Positions 1-9,362 of a DNA stretch of 64,000 bases are shown here, in pieces. The notes under the pieces are model-generated. The model saw nothing but the letters and a program-made list of their open reading frames with translations. It was not told where the DNA came from and ran no database searches. Position 1 is the first letter of the stretch; each line of letters begins with the position of its first letter. The position numbers and the translations under genes are program-made. The DNA comes from Nocardia sp. NBC_00403 (GTDB lineage Bacteria; Actinomycetota; Actinomycetes; Mycobacteriales; Mycobacteriaceae): NCBI RefSeq assembly GCF_036046055.1, contig NZ_CP107939.1, positions 3,844,001 to 3,908,000 of the forward strand. Direction: 5' to 3'.

Positions 1-1
1 C

Positions 2-556
2 AGCGACTACGGCACCGGCCTGGCCAAGAGCATCACCGAGGGGCTCGGCGCCGCAGCGGATCCGAGCTGCGCGGCCAGCATCAAGACCGGTGACAAGGAC
101 TTCTCCGCCACCGTCACCAAGATCGCGAGCGCGAACGCGGACGCGGTCTTCTACTCGGGTTACTACGCCGAGGGCGCACCGCTGGCGCAGCAGTTGAAGT
201 CCGGTGGCGTCAAGGCCGTCTTCGTCGGCCCGGACGGCGTCAACGATCCGCAGTTCCTTTCGCAGGCGGGTAGCTCGGCCAACGGTGCGACGCTGACCTG
301 CCCGTGTGGTCCGGCCCCGGAGAAGTTCGCGAAGGATTACGAGGCGCTCAACGGTCAAGCTCCCGGCGTCTACTCGGTCGAGGCCTACGACCTGGCCACG
401 ATCCTGAGCAAGGGCATCGACAGCGGCAAGGTGACCCGTCCCGAACTGCTCGAGTACGTGCGGTCCTATGACGGTCCCGGTCTGGCGCGTCAGTACAAGT
501 GGAACCCCAACGGGGAACTGTCCAATGCACTGATCTGGATCTACACAGTCAAGTAA
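2..556 (+). CDS. Branched-chain amino acid ABC transporter substrate-binding protein, 3' part
   Basis: The reading frame is open from the left edge, so the 5' part of the gene lies outside the window. The visible 184 residues are the C-terminal lobe of a type I periplasmic-binding protein of the LivJ class. Typical segments are a strand reading AVFYSGYYAEGAPLAQQL, then KAVFVGPDGVNDPQF, and a late YSVEAYDLATIL helix. Such proteins capture leucine, isoleucine, valine or related ligands outside the membrane and deliver them to LivHM. The livHMGF genes follow on the same strand after a stable stem-loop, so this is the receptor of that transporter. The substrate cannot be fixed from sequence; other amino acids, urea or amides are possible. 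Confidence 0.9.
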   Translation, partial: SDYGTGLAKSITEGLGAAADPSCAASIKTGDKDFSATVTKIASANADAVFYSGYYAEGAPLAQQLKSGGVKAVFVGPDGVNDPQFLSQAGSSANGATLTCPCGPAPEKFAKDYEALNGQAPGVYSVEAYDLATILSKGIDSGKVTRPELLEYVRSYDGPGLARQYKWNPNGELSNALIWIYTVK

Positions 557-564
557 CCCGCACC

Positions 565-625
565 CACGAAACGCGCAGCACGTATGGGGGTTCGCGCGAA
601 TCCCTGTACGTGCTGCTGTTTCGTG
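565..625 (+). promoter_or_regulatory. Long intercistronic stem-loop between livJ-like gene and livH
   Basis: The arms are 565-572 with 618-625 (8 bp) and 575-584 with 607-616 (10 bp), offset by a 2/1-nt bulge. A smaller palindrome, TTCGCGCGAA at 591-600, sits in the apex. No T-run follows, so it is more likely an mRNA-stabilising or partial-termination element than a full terminator. Such hairpins often let the binding protein be made in excess over the membrane genes. Confidence 0.75.
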
Positions 626-653
626 AGCGCGAATGAATGAGGGCGAATTACGA

Positions 654-1691
654 ATGACTTCAACAGTATTGGCCGGTGCTGTACAACTAGCCGGCGGCTC
701 GATCGACTTCAACTATCAAGGAGTGATCGACGATTTCTGGCGACTGACCGTCGACGGATTGTCCTACGGTGCGATATACGCACTCGTCGCTGTCGGCTAC
801 ACCCTGGTCTACGGCGTACTGCGGCTGATCAATTTCGCCCATTCCGAAATCTTCATGCTCGGCCTGTTCGGCCAGTATGTCGGGCTTATGCTGCTCGGGT
901 TTTCACCGAGCGGTGATGTCTACTCCCAAGGCATCGTTCTCACCGTCACCTATCTCGCACTGGCGATGATCTTCGGTATGGCCGTATCCGGCGCCGCGGC
1001 AGTCGGATTGGAGCGGGTGGCCTATCGGCCGCTGCGCAAGCGCGGAGCCAAACCGCTGATCTTTCTGATCACCGCCATCGGCGCCTCCTTCGTGATCCAG
1101 GAGATCATGCACTTCGTGGTGCCGAAGGTGTGGCCGAAGCTGGGCGGCACCAACGCGCAGAAGCCGATCATGCTGGTCGAGCCGACCAAACAGTTCAGCT
1201 TCGGCGGAGCGGATGTCACCAATGTGACGATCGTGATCATCGTCGCCGCCGTCATCCTCGCCATCGCCACCGAGGTGCTGATCAACCGGACGAAGTTCGG
1301 TCGCGGCATCCGGGCGGTGGCACAGGATCCCGACACCGCGACGCTCATGGGTGTTTCGCGGGAGCGAATCATCATGTTGACCTTCCTGATCGGCGGCGTG
1401 CTCGCCGGTGCGGCCGCGCTGCTGTACGCGCTCAAGATTCCGAACGGGATCATCTACTCGGGCGGCTTCATCCTGGGCATCAAGGCGTTCAGCGCCGCGG
1501 TGCTCGGCGGTATCGGCAATCTGCGGGGCGCGCTGCTCGGCGGGTTGCTGCTCGGGCTGGCGGAGAACTACGGCCAGATCCTCTTCGGTACCGAATGGCG
1601 TGACGTGGTCGCGTTCGTTGTCCTGGTTCTGGTGCTCATGATTCGCCCGTCCGGCATCCTCGGTGAGAGCCTCGGAAAGGCGCGCGCATGA
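654..1691 (+). CDS. livH: Branched-chain amino acid ABC transporter permease LivH
   Basis: This is a 345-residue integral membrane protein with about eight hydrophobic helices. It carries the LivH hallmark LRLINFAHSEIFMLG near residues 55-70 and the cytoplasmic coupling loop GRGIRAVAQDPDTATLMGV near residues 217-235. It forms half of the membrane channel with LivM. I chose ATG 654 because GAGGG lies 10 nt upstream; an in-frame ATG at 633 would add seven residues. Its stop overlaps the livM start by 4 bp (ATGA), which indicates translational coupling. The family and the operon order are unambiguous, the substrate is inferred. Confidence 0.95.
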   Translation: MTSTVLAGAVQLAGGSIDFNYQGVIDDFWRLTVDGLSYGAIYALVAVGYTLVYGVLRLINFAHSEIFMLGLFGQYVGLMLLGFSPSGDVYSQGIVLTVTYLALAMIFGMAVSGAAAVGLERVAYRPLRKRGAKPLIFLITAIGASFVIQEIMHFVVPKVWPKLGGTNAQKPIMLVEPTKQFSFGGADVTNVTIVIIVAAVILAIATEVLINRTKFGRGIRAVAQDPDTATLMGVSRERIIMLTFLIGGVLAGAAALLYALKIPNGIIYSGGFILGIKAFSAAVLGGIGNLRGALLGGLLLGLAENYGQILFGTEWRDVVAFVVLVLVLMIRPSGILGESLGKARA

Positions 1692-3121
1692 CCGACACGG
1701 TAAAGAGCCCGCCGCCACGGCAGAGCGGGCCGGAAGAGACCTCCGAGCACGGCGTCGGTGATGCACTGCGGACCTGGTGGGCCGGGCTGTCGCGGCCCGC
1801 CCAGTGGGGGGTCGGCGTGCCCGCCATCATTCTGCTGGCACTGCTGCCGCTGTACCCGCCGCCGTTCCTGGATACTCCCGGTACCAGCTTCGGTGGCGTG
1901 ATGGCCCAGTTCGCGATGTACGCGCTGCTCGCCATCGGCCTGAATGTCGTTGTCGGACAGGCTGGTCTGCTCGATCTCGGGTATGTCGGCTTCTACGCCG
2001 TCGGCGCGTACACGGTGGGTCTGCTGACGAGTCCCAACAGCCCGTGGAACCAGACCGACGGCGGTTGGCTGAGTGAGGACTGGGCCTGGTTGGCCTGCCT
2101 GCCGCTGGCGGCGGCGGTCACCGCGGTGTCCGGTCTGATTCTCGGTTCACCGACGCTGCGGTTGCGCGGCGACTATCTGGCGATCGTGACGCTCGGCTTC
2201 GGCGAGATCGTCCGGTTGCTCGCCGACAATCTCGGCGACCTCACCAACGGCAGCCTCGGCCTGTCCGGCATCGCCTATCCCCGCGTCGGTGAATCCGCGG
2301 AGCGGCCCAACGGTGTGTTCTCCGCGGGCAACGTCGGCGACTCGGAAGCCTCGAACATCTTCGCAAGGGCCAACTCCGGCATCTGGTGGTTCTGGGTCGG
2401 CATGGTTCTGGTGATCATCGTGCTGCTGGTCGTCGGCAATCTGGAGCGCAGTCGGGTCGGCAGGGCCTGGGTCGCGATCCGTGAGGACGAGGACGCCGCC
2501 GAGATCATGGGGGTGCCCACCTTCAAGTTCAAGCTGTGGGCATTCATGATCGGCGCCGCGGTCGGCGGCCTGTCCGGTGCGCTGTACGCGGGCCAGGTGC
2601 AGTTCGTGAATCCGAGCGGGTTCAACATCATCAACTCGATGCTGTTCCTCTGTGCGGTCGTCATCGGTGGTCAGGGCAACAAGCTCGGCGTGATCGTCGG
2701 CGCGTTCATCATCGTGTACCTGCCGAACCGGCTGCTGTCGGTGCAGCTGGTCGGGCAGACCGTTGTCGGTTACGTGCTGCTCGGACTGGCCATCGTTGGC
2801 ATCATCGCGATGATCGTCGGGTGGAAGCGCTGGGCACGCGATCTGGAGCGGCCGGTGCGTCTCGGTTATCTTGCCGGCGCGATCGTCGTGGTGATCGGGA
2901 TGTTGATCGTCCTCGGGAACGTGCTGAAATTCCATGAGCAGGGCGCGCAGTCGCTCGGCGACTTCAAGTACCTGTTCTTCGGGGTCACGCTCATCGTGTT
3001 GATGATTTTCAAGCCGCAGGGGTTGTTCCCGGTGCGACAGAAGTTGCTCGCCTACGGGCGGCAGGTATATCGGGCCGTGCGCAAACCGTTCGGCAACGAA
3101 GTGATCGGGGAACAGGCATGA
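1688..3121 (+). CDS. livM: Branched-chain amino acid ABC transporter permease LivM
   Basis: The 477-residue protein has a hydrophilic N-terminus of about 35 residues followed by roughly ten hydrophobic segments. Recognisable family segments are GLNVVVGQAGLLDLGYVGF near residue 86 and the coupling motif AWVAIREDEDAAEIMGVP around residue 261. It pairs with LivH to form the pore. The start overlaps the livH stop and the stop overlaps the livG start by 4 bp each, so livHMG are translationally coupled. The last 100 residues contain two extra hydrophobic stretches beyond the usual core, which makes the protein longer than E. coli LivM (about 425 residues). Confidence 0.95.
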   Translation: MTDTVKSPPPRQSGPEETSEHGVGDALRTWWAGLSRPAQWGVGVPAIILLALLPLYPPPFLDTPGTSFGGVMAQFAMYALLAIGLNVVVGQAGLLDLGYVGFYAVGAYTVGLLTSPNSPWNQTDGGWLSEDWAWLACLPLAAAVTAVSGLILGSPTLRLRGDYLAIVTLGFGEIVRLLADNLGDLTNGSLGLSGIAYPRVGESAERPNGVFSAGNVGDSEASNIFARANSGIWWFWVGMVLVIIVLLVVGNLERSRVGRAWVAIREDEDAAEIMGVPTFKFKLWAFMIGAAVGGLSGALYAGQVQFVNPSGFNIINSMLFLCAVVIGGQGNKLGVIVGAFIIVYLPNRLLSVQLVGQTVVGYVLLGLAIVGIIAMIVGWKRWARDLERPVRLGYLAGAIVVVIGMLIVLGNVLKFHEQGAQSLGDFKYLFFGVTLIVLMIFKPQGLFPVRQKLLAYGRQVYRAVRKPFGNEVIGEQA

Positions 3122-4137
3122 CCGGGCCGGGCGCGGGTGACGCGCTATTCGACAATGAGGACATGTCGGCCGGCTATGCCGCCGAACCGGAAGCGACGCC
3201 GAGCGCTGGCGTTGTCGATGTGACGGCCGTGCTGCCGGAACTCGGCGACGCGGAGGCGGTCGCGGAGGCGGTCGCGCCGAGCCGTGAGATCGAGACGCCG
3301 GTGGGTGCAGCGCTGCTGCGCACCGACGGATTGACCGTGAAGTTCGGCGGCCTCACCGCATTGGACAACGTGAGTTTCGAGATTCGCCGCGGCGAAATCC
3401 TCGGCCTGATCGGGCCCAACGGTGCGGGCAAGACCACCTGCTTCAACGCGATCACCGGTGTGTACCGGCCGTCGTCGGGCGTGGTCTATTTCGATGGCAA
3501 GCCGCTGACGAAGACCAAGCGCAATGCCATCACCCGCCTCGGTATCGCACGCACCTTCCAGAACATTCGGCTCTTCGCCGAGATGACCGCGCTGGAGAAC
3601 GTGGTGGTCGGCACCGACGCCAGGCACAAAACCTCGGTGCCGGGCGCCATCTTCCGCACCACACGGCATCGCCGTGAGGAGCACGAGGCCATCGAACGCG
3701 GCATGGCGTTGCTCGAGTTCGTCGGCATCGCACCGCGCGCGGTGGAGAAGGCGCGCAATCTGTCCTACGGCGACCAGCGCCGGCTGGAGATCGCCCGCGC
3801 GCTGGCCACCGAGCCGAAATTGCTCTGCCTCGACGAGCCCGCCGCCGGATTCAATCCCAGCGAGAAGTCCGCGCTGATGGATCTGATCCGCAAGATCCGC
3901 GACGACGGGTTCACCGTCCTGCTGATCGAGCACGACATGCGGCTGGTGATGGGCGTGACCGACCGCATCGTGGTGCTGGAATTCGGGCGCAAGATCGCCG
4001 ACGGGCTGCCCGCCGACATCCGCGAGAATCCCGATGTGATCAATGCCTATCTCGGTGTGCCCGACGACGGTGCCGGTGCGCCCGAGGAGGGCGCCCAGCC
4101 GGGGACAGCGGACGACACACACGGGACGGACGGGTAG
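3118..4137 (+). CDS. livG: Branched-chain amino acid ABC transporter ATPase LivG
   Basis: This is an ABC ATPase with Walker A GPNGAGKTT at residues 99-107, a signature region LSYGDQRRLEIARAL, Walker B LLCLDEPAAGFNP and a switch histidine in LLIEHDM. The family is normally about 255 residues; this one has 339 because of an acidic, alanine-rich N-terminal extension of about 65 residues and a short polar C-terminal tail. The extension has no motif I recognise. The ATG overlaps the livM stop. With LivF it forms the heterodimeric motor of the transporter. Confidence 0.95.
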   Translation: MTGPGAGDALFDNEDMSAGYAAEPEATPSAGVVDVTAVLPELGDAEAVAEAVAPSREIETPVGAALLRTDGLTVKFGGLTALDNVSFEIRRGEILGLIGPNGAGKTTCFNAITGVYRPSSGVVYFDGKPLTKTKRNAITRLGIARTFQNIRLFAEMTALENVVVGTDARHKTSVPGAIFRTTRHRREEHEAIERGMALLEFVGIAPRAVEKARNLSYGDQRRLEIARALATEPKLLCLDEPAAGFNPSEKSALMDLIRKIRDDGFTVLLIEHDMRLVMGVTDRIVVLEFGRKIADGLPADIRENPDVINAYLGVPDDGAGAPEEGAQPGTADDTHGTDG

Positions 4138-4145
4138 GGACGGCG

Positions 4146-4907
<762 letters not shown>

Positions 4908-4954
4908 ATGATGAGCTGACGGGTCTGGCCGACCAGCCACCCTCTGCGGGGTGC

Positions 4955-5431
4955 TCAGTGGCCAGGCCCGTCGCTGCCCGAGTCACGGGTCGCGGCCACC
5001 GCAGCATCGGACAGTGCCGTCCCGGTGTCGGACACCGCCGTCATGACGGCCGCAGTGTCCAAGTAGAAGGGCCGGATTTCGCTGATGAGCTCGTCGCGGA
5101 AGGTGATCAGCTGCATCACCGAGGTATCGAGCACGCGGCCGGTGGCGCGCGCTCGCAGTCTGCCGACGTTGTAGATGACCACCGCGTCGCCGTCCACCAC
5201 GAACCGCTGCTCGAGGAACTCCAGTGACGACCAGGTTTCGCTCATCGCGGCCATGAACCGCTGGATGCCGTCCCGGCCGTGCCATTCGCCGCCGTAGGGC
5301 AGGTTGGCGGCCTGATACATCACGACATCGGGGGCAAGGCAGGCCGCCATACCGGCGAAGTCGCCGCCCGTGGTGATGTAGGCGGCTTCCGCTGCGAAGA
5401 ACCGCTGCAAAGCGGACATTGTTGTGGTCAC
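4955..5431 (-). CDS. SnoaL/NTF2-like small protein
   Basis: The 158-residue protein has the cone-shaped NTF2/SnoaL fold pattern: an N-terminal helix with FFAAEAAYITTGGDFAGMAACLAPDVVMYQ, then WHGRDGIQRFMAAM and strands ending in ISEIRPFYLDTAAV. Proteins of this type bind small hydrophobic molecules or act as isomerases and cyclases, but no catalytic residue set can be assigned here. The start may be five codons or one codon (ATG 5431 or 5419). It is divergent from polA, and its start lies about 110 nt from the polA -10 element. The C-terminus is rich in Ala, Asp and Gly and looks disordered. Confidence 0.7.
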   Translation of the reverse strand: MTTTMSALQRFFAAEAAYITTGGDFAGMAACLAPDVVMYQAANLPYGGEWHGRDGIQRFMAAMSETWSSLEFLEQRFVVDGDAVVIYNVGRLRARATGRVLDTSVMQLITFRDELISEIRPFYLDTAAVMTAVSDTGTALSDAAVAATRDSGSDGPGH

Positions 5432-5540
5432 GGGGAAATATTGGGCGCAAGCCGCGGCCCGGTCCGGCGGAAATCGGACGTAACACTCGATGCCTCACGG
5501 CGGGTGGGAGCCGCCGCTGTGAGATGTCGGTGGGCCTCCC

Positions 5541-5546
5541 TAGACT
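5541..5546 (+). promoter_or_regulatory. polA -10 element (leaderless promoter)
   Basis: TAGACT ends 7 nt before GTG 5554, the spacing expected when transcription starts at the first base of the start codon. No ribosome site precedes that GTG. A convincing -35 hexamer is not visible. Confidence 0.55.
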
Positions 5547-5553
5547 CTTCACC

Positions 5554-8298
5554 GTGACCCCAGCGACCATTGATCAGCGTTCGAGCTCCGTCTCTGCAGC
5601 CGGCTCCGATGCGGCCGGTCCGCAGCCGACTCTGCTGTTGCTGGATGGGCATTCGATCGCCTATCGCGCGTTCTTCGCGCTGCCCGCCGAGAACTTCAAG
5701 ACGGTCACCGGGCAGACCACGAACGCGGTGTACGGCTTCACCGCGATGCTCATCAACCTGCTCCGCGACGAGAAGCCGACCCATATCGCCGCGGCCTTCG
5801 ACGTGTCACGCAAGACATTCCGCACCGAGGCGTACCCGGAGTACAAGGCCAATCGCAGTGCCACGCCCGACGAGTTCCGCGGGCAGGTCGAGCTGACCAA
5901 GGACGTGCTCGGCGCGATGGGCATTCCGGTGATGGCGATCGACGGTTTCGAGGCCGACGACCTGATCGCCACGCTCACCACCCAGGCGGTCGCCGAGGGC
6001 TTCCGTGTGCTGATCGTCTCCGGTGACCGCGACTCGATCCAGCTGGTCGACGACAACGTCACGGTGCTCTACCCGCGCAAGGGCGTCTCCGATCTGACCA
6101 GGTTCACTCCGGATGAGGTGATGGCCAAGTATCAGCTCACGCCGGCCCAGTACCCGGATTACGCGGCCCTGCGCGGCGACCCGAGCGACAACCTGCCCGG
6201 CATTCCGGGTGTGGGGGAGAAGACCGCCGCCAAGTGGATTCGCGAATACGGTGACCTCGCCACCCTCGTCGACAAGGTCGACGAGGTGAAGGGCAAAGTC
6301 GGCGATGCGCTGCGGGCCAATCTGAGCAGCGTGGTACTCAACCGGCAGCTCACCGAGATGGTGCGCGATGTGCCGCTGCCCTACACCCCCGATCAGCTGG
6401 CTCAGCAGCCGTGGGATCGCAACAAGATCCACCAGCTGTTCGACGATCTGGAATTCCGGGTGCTGCGCGACCGGCTGTTCGAGACGCTGGCGCCGCCGGA
6501 GCCGGAAGCCGAGGCGGGCTTCGAGATCAGCGGTGGTGCTCTGGAAGTGGGCGCGGTCGCGGCCTGGCTCGCCGAGCATGCGAAAGCCGGTGTCCGGCAC
6601 GGTGTTTCGGTGGTCGGATCGGGCACTCCCGGCAACGGGGACGTGCGCGCGCTCGCGATCGCGGGGGGCGACGGCGAGAGCGGCTACATCGACGTCACGG
6701 TGCTGACCCCCGAGGACGACGCCGCGCTCGGCGTGTGGCTGGCCGACCCCGCCGTGCCCAAAGCGCTGCACGAGGCCAAGTCCGCGATGCACGCGCTGCG
6801 CGGCCGCGGCTGGACCCTGGCCGGGCTGACCAGCGATACCGCACTGGCCGCCTATCTGGTGCGCCCCGGCCAGCGCAGCTTCAACCTCGACGACCTGTCG
6901 CTGCGGTACCTGCGCCGCGAGCTGCGTGCCGAAACCGACGAGACGCCGCAGCTCTCGCTGCTCGACGACGAGGACACCGTCGACGCGGAGGTCGCACAGA
7001 CCGAAATGCTGCGCGCCAGGGCCGTCGTCGACCTCGCCGCGGCGCTGGACACCGAACTCCAGCAGATCGAATCCGTTCCGCTGCTCGAGGATATGGAGCT
7101 GCCGCTGCTCGGCGTGCTCGCCACCCTGGAGGACGCGGGCATCGCCGTCGACGTCGACCAGTTGGAGACGCTGCAGCGCCAGTTCGCCGACAAGGTGAAC
7201 GAAGCGGCCAACGCGGCCTACGAGGTGATCGGCAAGCAGATCAACCTGGGCTCGCCGAAGCAGCTGCAGGTGGTGCTGTTCGACGAGCTCGACATGCCCA
7301 AGACCAAGCGCACCAAGACCGGTTACACCACCGACGCGGACGCGCTGGAATCGCTGTTCGAGAAGACCGAGCACCCGTTCTTGCAGCATCTGCTCGAGCA
7401 CCGCGACGCCACCCGCCTGAAGGTCACGGTGGACGGCCTGCTCAAGTCCGTCGCCGACGACGGTCGCATCCACACCACGTTCAACCAGACCATCGCCGCG
7501 ACCGGCAGGCTCTCCTCGACCGAGCCGAACCTGCAGAACATCCCGATCCGCACCGACACCGGCCGCCAGATCCGCGACACCTTCGTTGTCGGTTCCGGCT
7601 TCGCCGAGCTGATGACCGCCGACTACAGCCAGATCGAGATGCGCATCATGGCGCACCTTTCCGCCGACGAGGGCCTGATCGAGGCCTTCAACTCCGGTGA
7701 GGATCTGCACACCTTCGTCGCGTCCAAGGCCTTCGACATCCCGCTGTCGGAGGTGAATCCCGAGATGCGCCGCCGCATCAAGGCGATGTCCTACGGCCTC
7801 GCCTACGGTCTGAGCTCCTACGGTCTCTCCGCGCAGCTGAAGATCAGCACGCAAGAGGCGAAGGAACAGATGGATGTCTATTTCGACCGGTTCGGCGGCA
7901 TCCGTGACTATCTCTACGAGGTCGTCGAGCAGGCCCGCAAGGTCGGCTACACCGAGACCCTCTTCGGTCGCCGCCGCTACTTGCCGGACCTGGACTCCAG
8001 TAACCGTCAGCGCCGTGAGGCCGCCGAACGCATGGCGTTGAACGCTCCTATCCAGGGCACCGCCGCCGACATCATCAAGGTCGCGATGATCAACGTGAAC
8101 AAGGCGATCACGGCCGCGGGACTGCGGTCGAGGATGCTGCTGCAGATTCACGACGAGCTGGTGTTCGAGGTCGCCAACGGCGAGCGGCAGGCACTGGAAA
8201 CGCTGGCCCGTGACCAGATGTCCTCGGCCATCGCACTGTCGGTGCCGCTGGATGTCTCGGTCGGCACCGGTCGCAGCTGGGATGCCGCGGCACACTGA
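5554..8298 (+). CDS. polA: DNA polymerase I
   Basis: The 914-residue protein contains an N-terminal 5'-3' exonuclease (FEN-like) domain at about residues 20-310, with LLLDGHSIAYRAFFALP and the helix-hairpin-helix segment DNLPGIPGVGEKTA. A degenerate 3'-5' exonuclease-like region follows at about 330-530 and lacks the DxE metal ligands. The polymerase domain has motif A (DYSQIEMR from residue 690), motif B (RRRIKAMSYGLAYG near 740) and motif C (HDELVFEV from 866). It fills gaps in repair and removes Okazaki primers. An upstream in-frame ATG at 5419 would add 45 residues without homology; the leaderless GTG is preferred. Absence of proofreading residues is usual in actinobacterial Pol I. Confidence 0.97.
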   Translation: MTPATIDQRSSSVSAAGSDAAGPQPTLLLLDGHSIAYRAFFALPAENFKTVTGQTTNAVYGFTAMLINLLRDEKPTHIAAAFDVSRKTFRTEAYPEYKANRSATPDEFRGQVELTKDVLGAMGIPVMAIDGFEADDLIATLTTQAVAEGFRVLIVSGDRDSIQLVDDNVTVLYPRKGVSDLTRFTPDEVMAKYQLTPAQYPDYAALRGDPSDNLPGIPGVGEKTAAKWIREYGDLATLVDKVDEVKGKVGDALRANLSSVVLNRQLTEMVRDVPLPYTPDQLAQQPWDRNKIHQLFDDLEFRVLRDRLFETLAPPEPEAEAGFEISGGALEVGAVAAWLAEHAKAGVRHGVSVVGSGTPGNGDVRALAIAGGDGESGYIDVTVLTPEDDAALGVWLADPAVPKALHEAKSAMHALRGRGWTLAGLTSDTALAAYLVRPGQRSFNLDDLSLRYLRRELRAETDETPQLSLLDDEDTVDAEVAQTEMLRARAVVDLAAALDTELQQIESVPLLEDMELPLLGVLATLEDAGIAVDVDQLETLQRQFADKVNEAANAAYEVIGKQINLGSPKQLQVVLFDELDMPKTKRTKTGYTTDADALESLFEKTEHPFLQHLLEHRDATRLKVTVDGLLKSVADDGRIHTTFNQTIAATGRLSSTEPNLQNIPIRTDTGRQIRDTFVVGSGFAELMTADYSQIEMRIMAHLSADEGLIEAFNSGEDLHTFVASKAFDIPLSEVNPEMRRRIKAMSYGLAYGLSSYGLSAQLKISTQEAKEQMDVYFDRFGGIRDYLYEVVEQARKVGYTETLFGRRRYLPDLDSSNRQRREAAERMALNAPIQGTAADIIKVAMINVNKAITAAGLRSRMLLQIHDELVFEVANGERQALETLARDQMSSAIALSVPLDVSVGTGRSWDAAAH

Positions 8299-8401
8299 GG
8301 GCGGAGGCCGCCGTTGAACATGCGGTGGCCGAGCCGGGCCCCTCGGTGCGTTCGGCCGCAAAAGCTGCGTGAGGTGGTGACCACGACGGCGGCTATGGGG
8401 C

Positions 8402-8436
8402 TGGGCAGCGGAAACCCCTTGTGCTGCCCAACTTTT
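8402..8436 (+). terminator. Probable terminator after polA
   Basis: TGGGCAGC at 8402-8409 pairs with GCTGCCCA at 8423-8430 (8 bp, 13-nt loop) and is followed by ACTTTT. Confidence 0.5.
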
Positions 8437-8464
8437 CAGCGCTCGTAGGCAAGTAGCTCGTACT

Positions 8465-8517
8465 GTGTCGCCGCCACGCGAGGGAGACCGTCGGCTTCCA
8501 GCCGGTGCCGGCGACAC
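8465..8517. repeat. Nested inverted repeat
   Basis: GTGTCGCCG at 8465-8473 is matched by CGGCGACAC at 8509-8517. The 35-nt interior can form a second hairpin between CGGCT and AGCCG. It could be a structured RNA, a second terminator for the gene on the minus strand, or an operator. Confidence 0.5.
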
Positions 8518-8642
8518 GACCATCGAAATCCATCAACGGCGGAACCTATTCGCCAGCATGACGGTCTCCGGGGTCGGTGGCGACCGCTCTGCTCACAGAT
8601 CTGCCGGGAAATCTCCGACGTCGGACTCGAGCGCGTCGAGTG

Positions 8643-8954
8643 TTACTCCCGGTGGCGCACCAGTCGCGCCGAACCTGCTGACAGATCAATCTCGTCGCGC
8701 GGTGGTGCGCCATCGGACTTGTCTTCTTTGTGCATCAGCACGGTCTGGCGCTGCTCGAACTCGTGGCGCTTGGAGCCCTGGAAAGCGGCGGCGACTTCTT
8801 CGAAACCGGCGGCCGCGACCGGGCGGCCCGGGCGGTCCGCGAACCATGGGAGGATGCGACTGCCGGTCAAGCGGCTCCACAGCACCTCGGCCGCGGCGAG
8901 CATCATCAGCAGTATCGCCAGTCCGGGAATTGTCATGGCAACGAGCAGGCCCAT
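8643..8954 (-). CDS. DUF6191-type small membrane protein
   Basis: The 103-residue product starts with one transmembrane helix (MGLLVAMTIPGLAILLMMLA). A cytoplasmic tail follows, containing GFEEVAAAFQGSKRHEFEQRQ and then DGAPPRDEIDL, an arrangement I associate with the actinobacterial DUF6191 family of unknown function. I chose ATG 8954; an upstream GTG at 8978 would add eight polar residues before the helix. It is transcribed toward polA. Nothing in the sequence gives a biochemical role. Confidence 0.7.
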   Translation of the reverse strand: MGLLVAMTIPGLAILLMMLAAAEVLWSRLTGSRILPWFADRPGRPVAAAGFEEVAAAFQGSKRHEFEQRQTVLMHKEDKSDGAPPRDEIDLSAGSARLVRHRE

Positions 8955-9107
8955 GCGGTCGAAGGTACCCGCGCCCACACCATTGCGCCGCGATACCTGG
9001 ACGCCGTGAAATCGGCTGCCACGACGCTGCGGCCTCCGTCCGGCCGCATATCCCGTGAGCTGCGCAAACGATACTCACGAGTAGGCGCACCGAGGGTGCT
9101 AATAAGG

Positions 9108-9136
9108 TTGCGATTGCGTCGAGATGCCCCTATCGT
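9108..9136 (+). promoter_or_regulatory. Promoter of the leader-peptide/LeuA-domain transcript
   Basis: TTGCGA at 9108-9113 and TATCGT at 9131-9136 are separated by 17 bp. The expected start, about 9143, falls on or next to an in-frame GTG (9144) that would make a longer leaderless version of the leader peptide. Confidence 0.55.
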
Positions 9137-9224
9137 GTACCGCGTGCCGAATCCCGCCGACCGCCACAGCGCCGTGCTGAATGTCGCAGACCGCGACAGC
9201 GCAGCGCTAATTCCGCTTACCGCG

Positions 9225-9278
9225 ATGGTGGCTGCCCGGCGACTTCTCCTCGTAGTAACCCGCCGTAGCGGGGTCTGA
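9225..9278 (+). CDS. Leader peptide with Leu3-Val2 run
   Basis: The 17-codon frame encodes MVAARRLLLVVTRRSGV. Three leucine codons (CTT CTC CTC) and two valine codons (GTA GTA) are followed by Thr-Arg-Arg. This closely resembles actinobacterial ilvB-type attenuator leader peptides, which carry a Leu/Val run followed by a Thr and Arg-rich end. Its stop lies inside the 5' arm region of a hairpin at 9265-9300, so ribosome stalling at the Leu/Val codons could switch RNA structures. No ribosome site is evident before ATG 9225. The same frame is open back to GTG 9144, which sits at the predicted transcription start, so a leaderless 44-residue form is possible. Confidence 0.6.
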   Translation: MVAARRLLLVVTRRSGV

Positions 9279-9345
9279 TTCGGACCGGTCCCCTCGCTGC
9301 GGGCTGTTGATTGTTAGTGCTGGTCCCCTCCGCCGATTCTCTTCG
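9265..9345 (+). promoter_or_regulatory. Candidate leucine/valine attenuator
   Basis: GTAGC-GGGG (9265-9273) can pair with CCCC-TC-GCTGC (9290-9300). The sequence GGTCCCCTC occurs twice (near 9288 and 9324), so the leader GGGG can pair with either copy. This gives mutually exclusive structures, as expected for attenuation. A classical T-run terminator is not clear, so control could act on translation of the gene at 9363. Confidence 0.45.
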
Positions 9346-9362
9346 GGAAGACCTGAATTGCA

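Larger units (their letters stand above)
8299..8642. other. Intergenic region after polA, no gene supported
   Basis: I see no coding frame with recognisable content. The stretch holds the probable polA terminator and a nested inverted repeat (8465-8517). Open frames crossing it have low-complexity Arg/Ser/Pro content typical of non-coding high-GC DNA. Confidence 0.6.

Noticed and set aside
5806..8523. A 905-codon open frame on the minus strand opposite polA
   Set aside because: It is the mirror of a strongly conserved polymerase gene; its Arg/Gly/His-rich content is typical of antisense frames in high-GC DNA.
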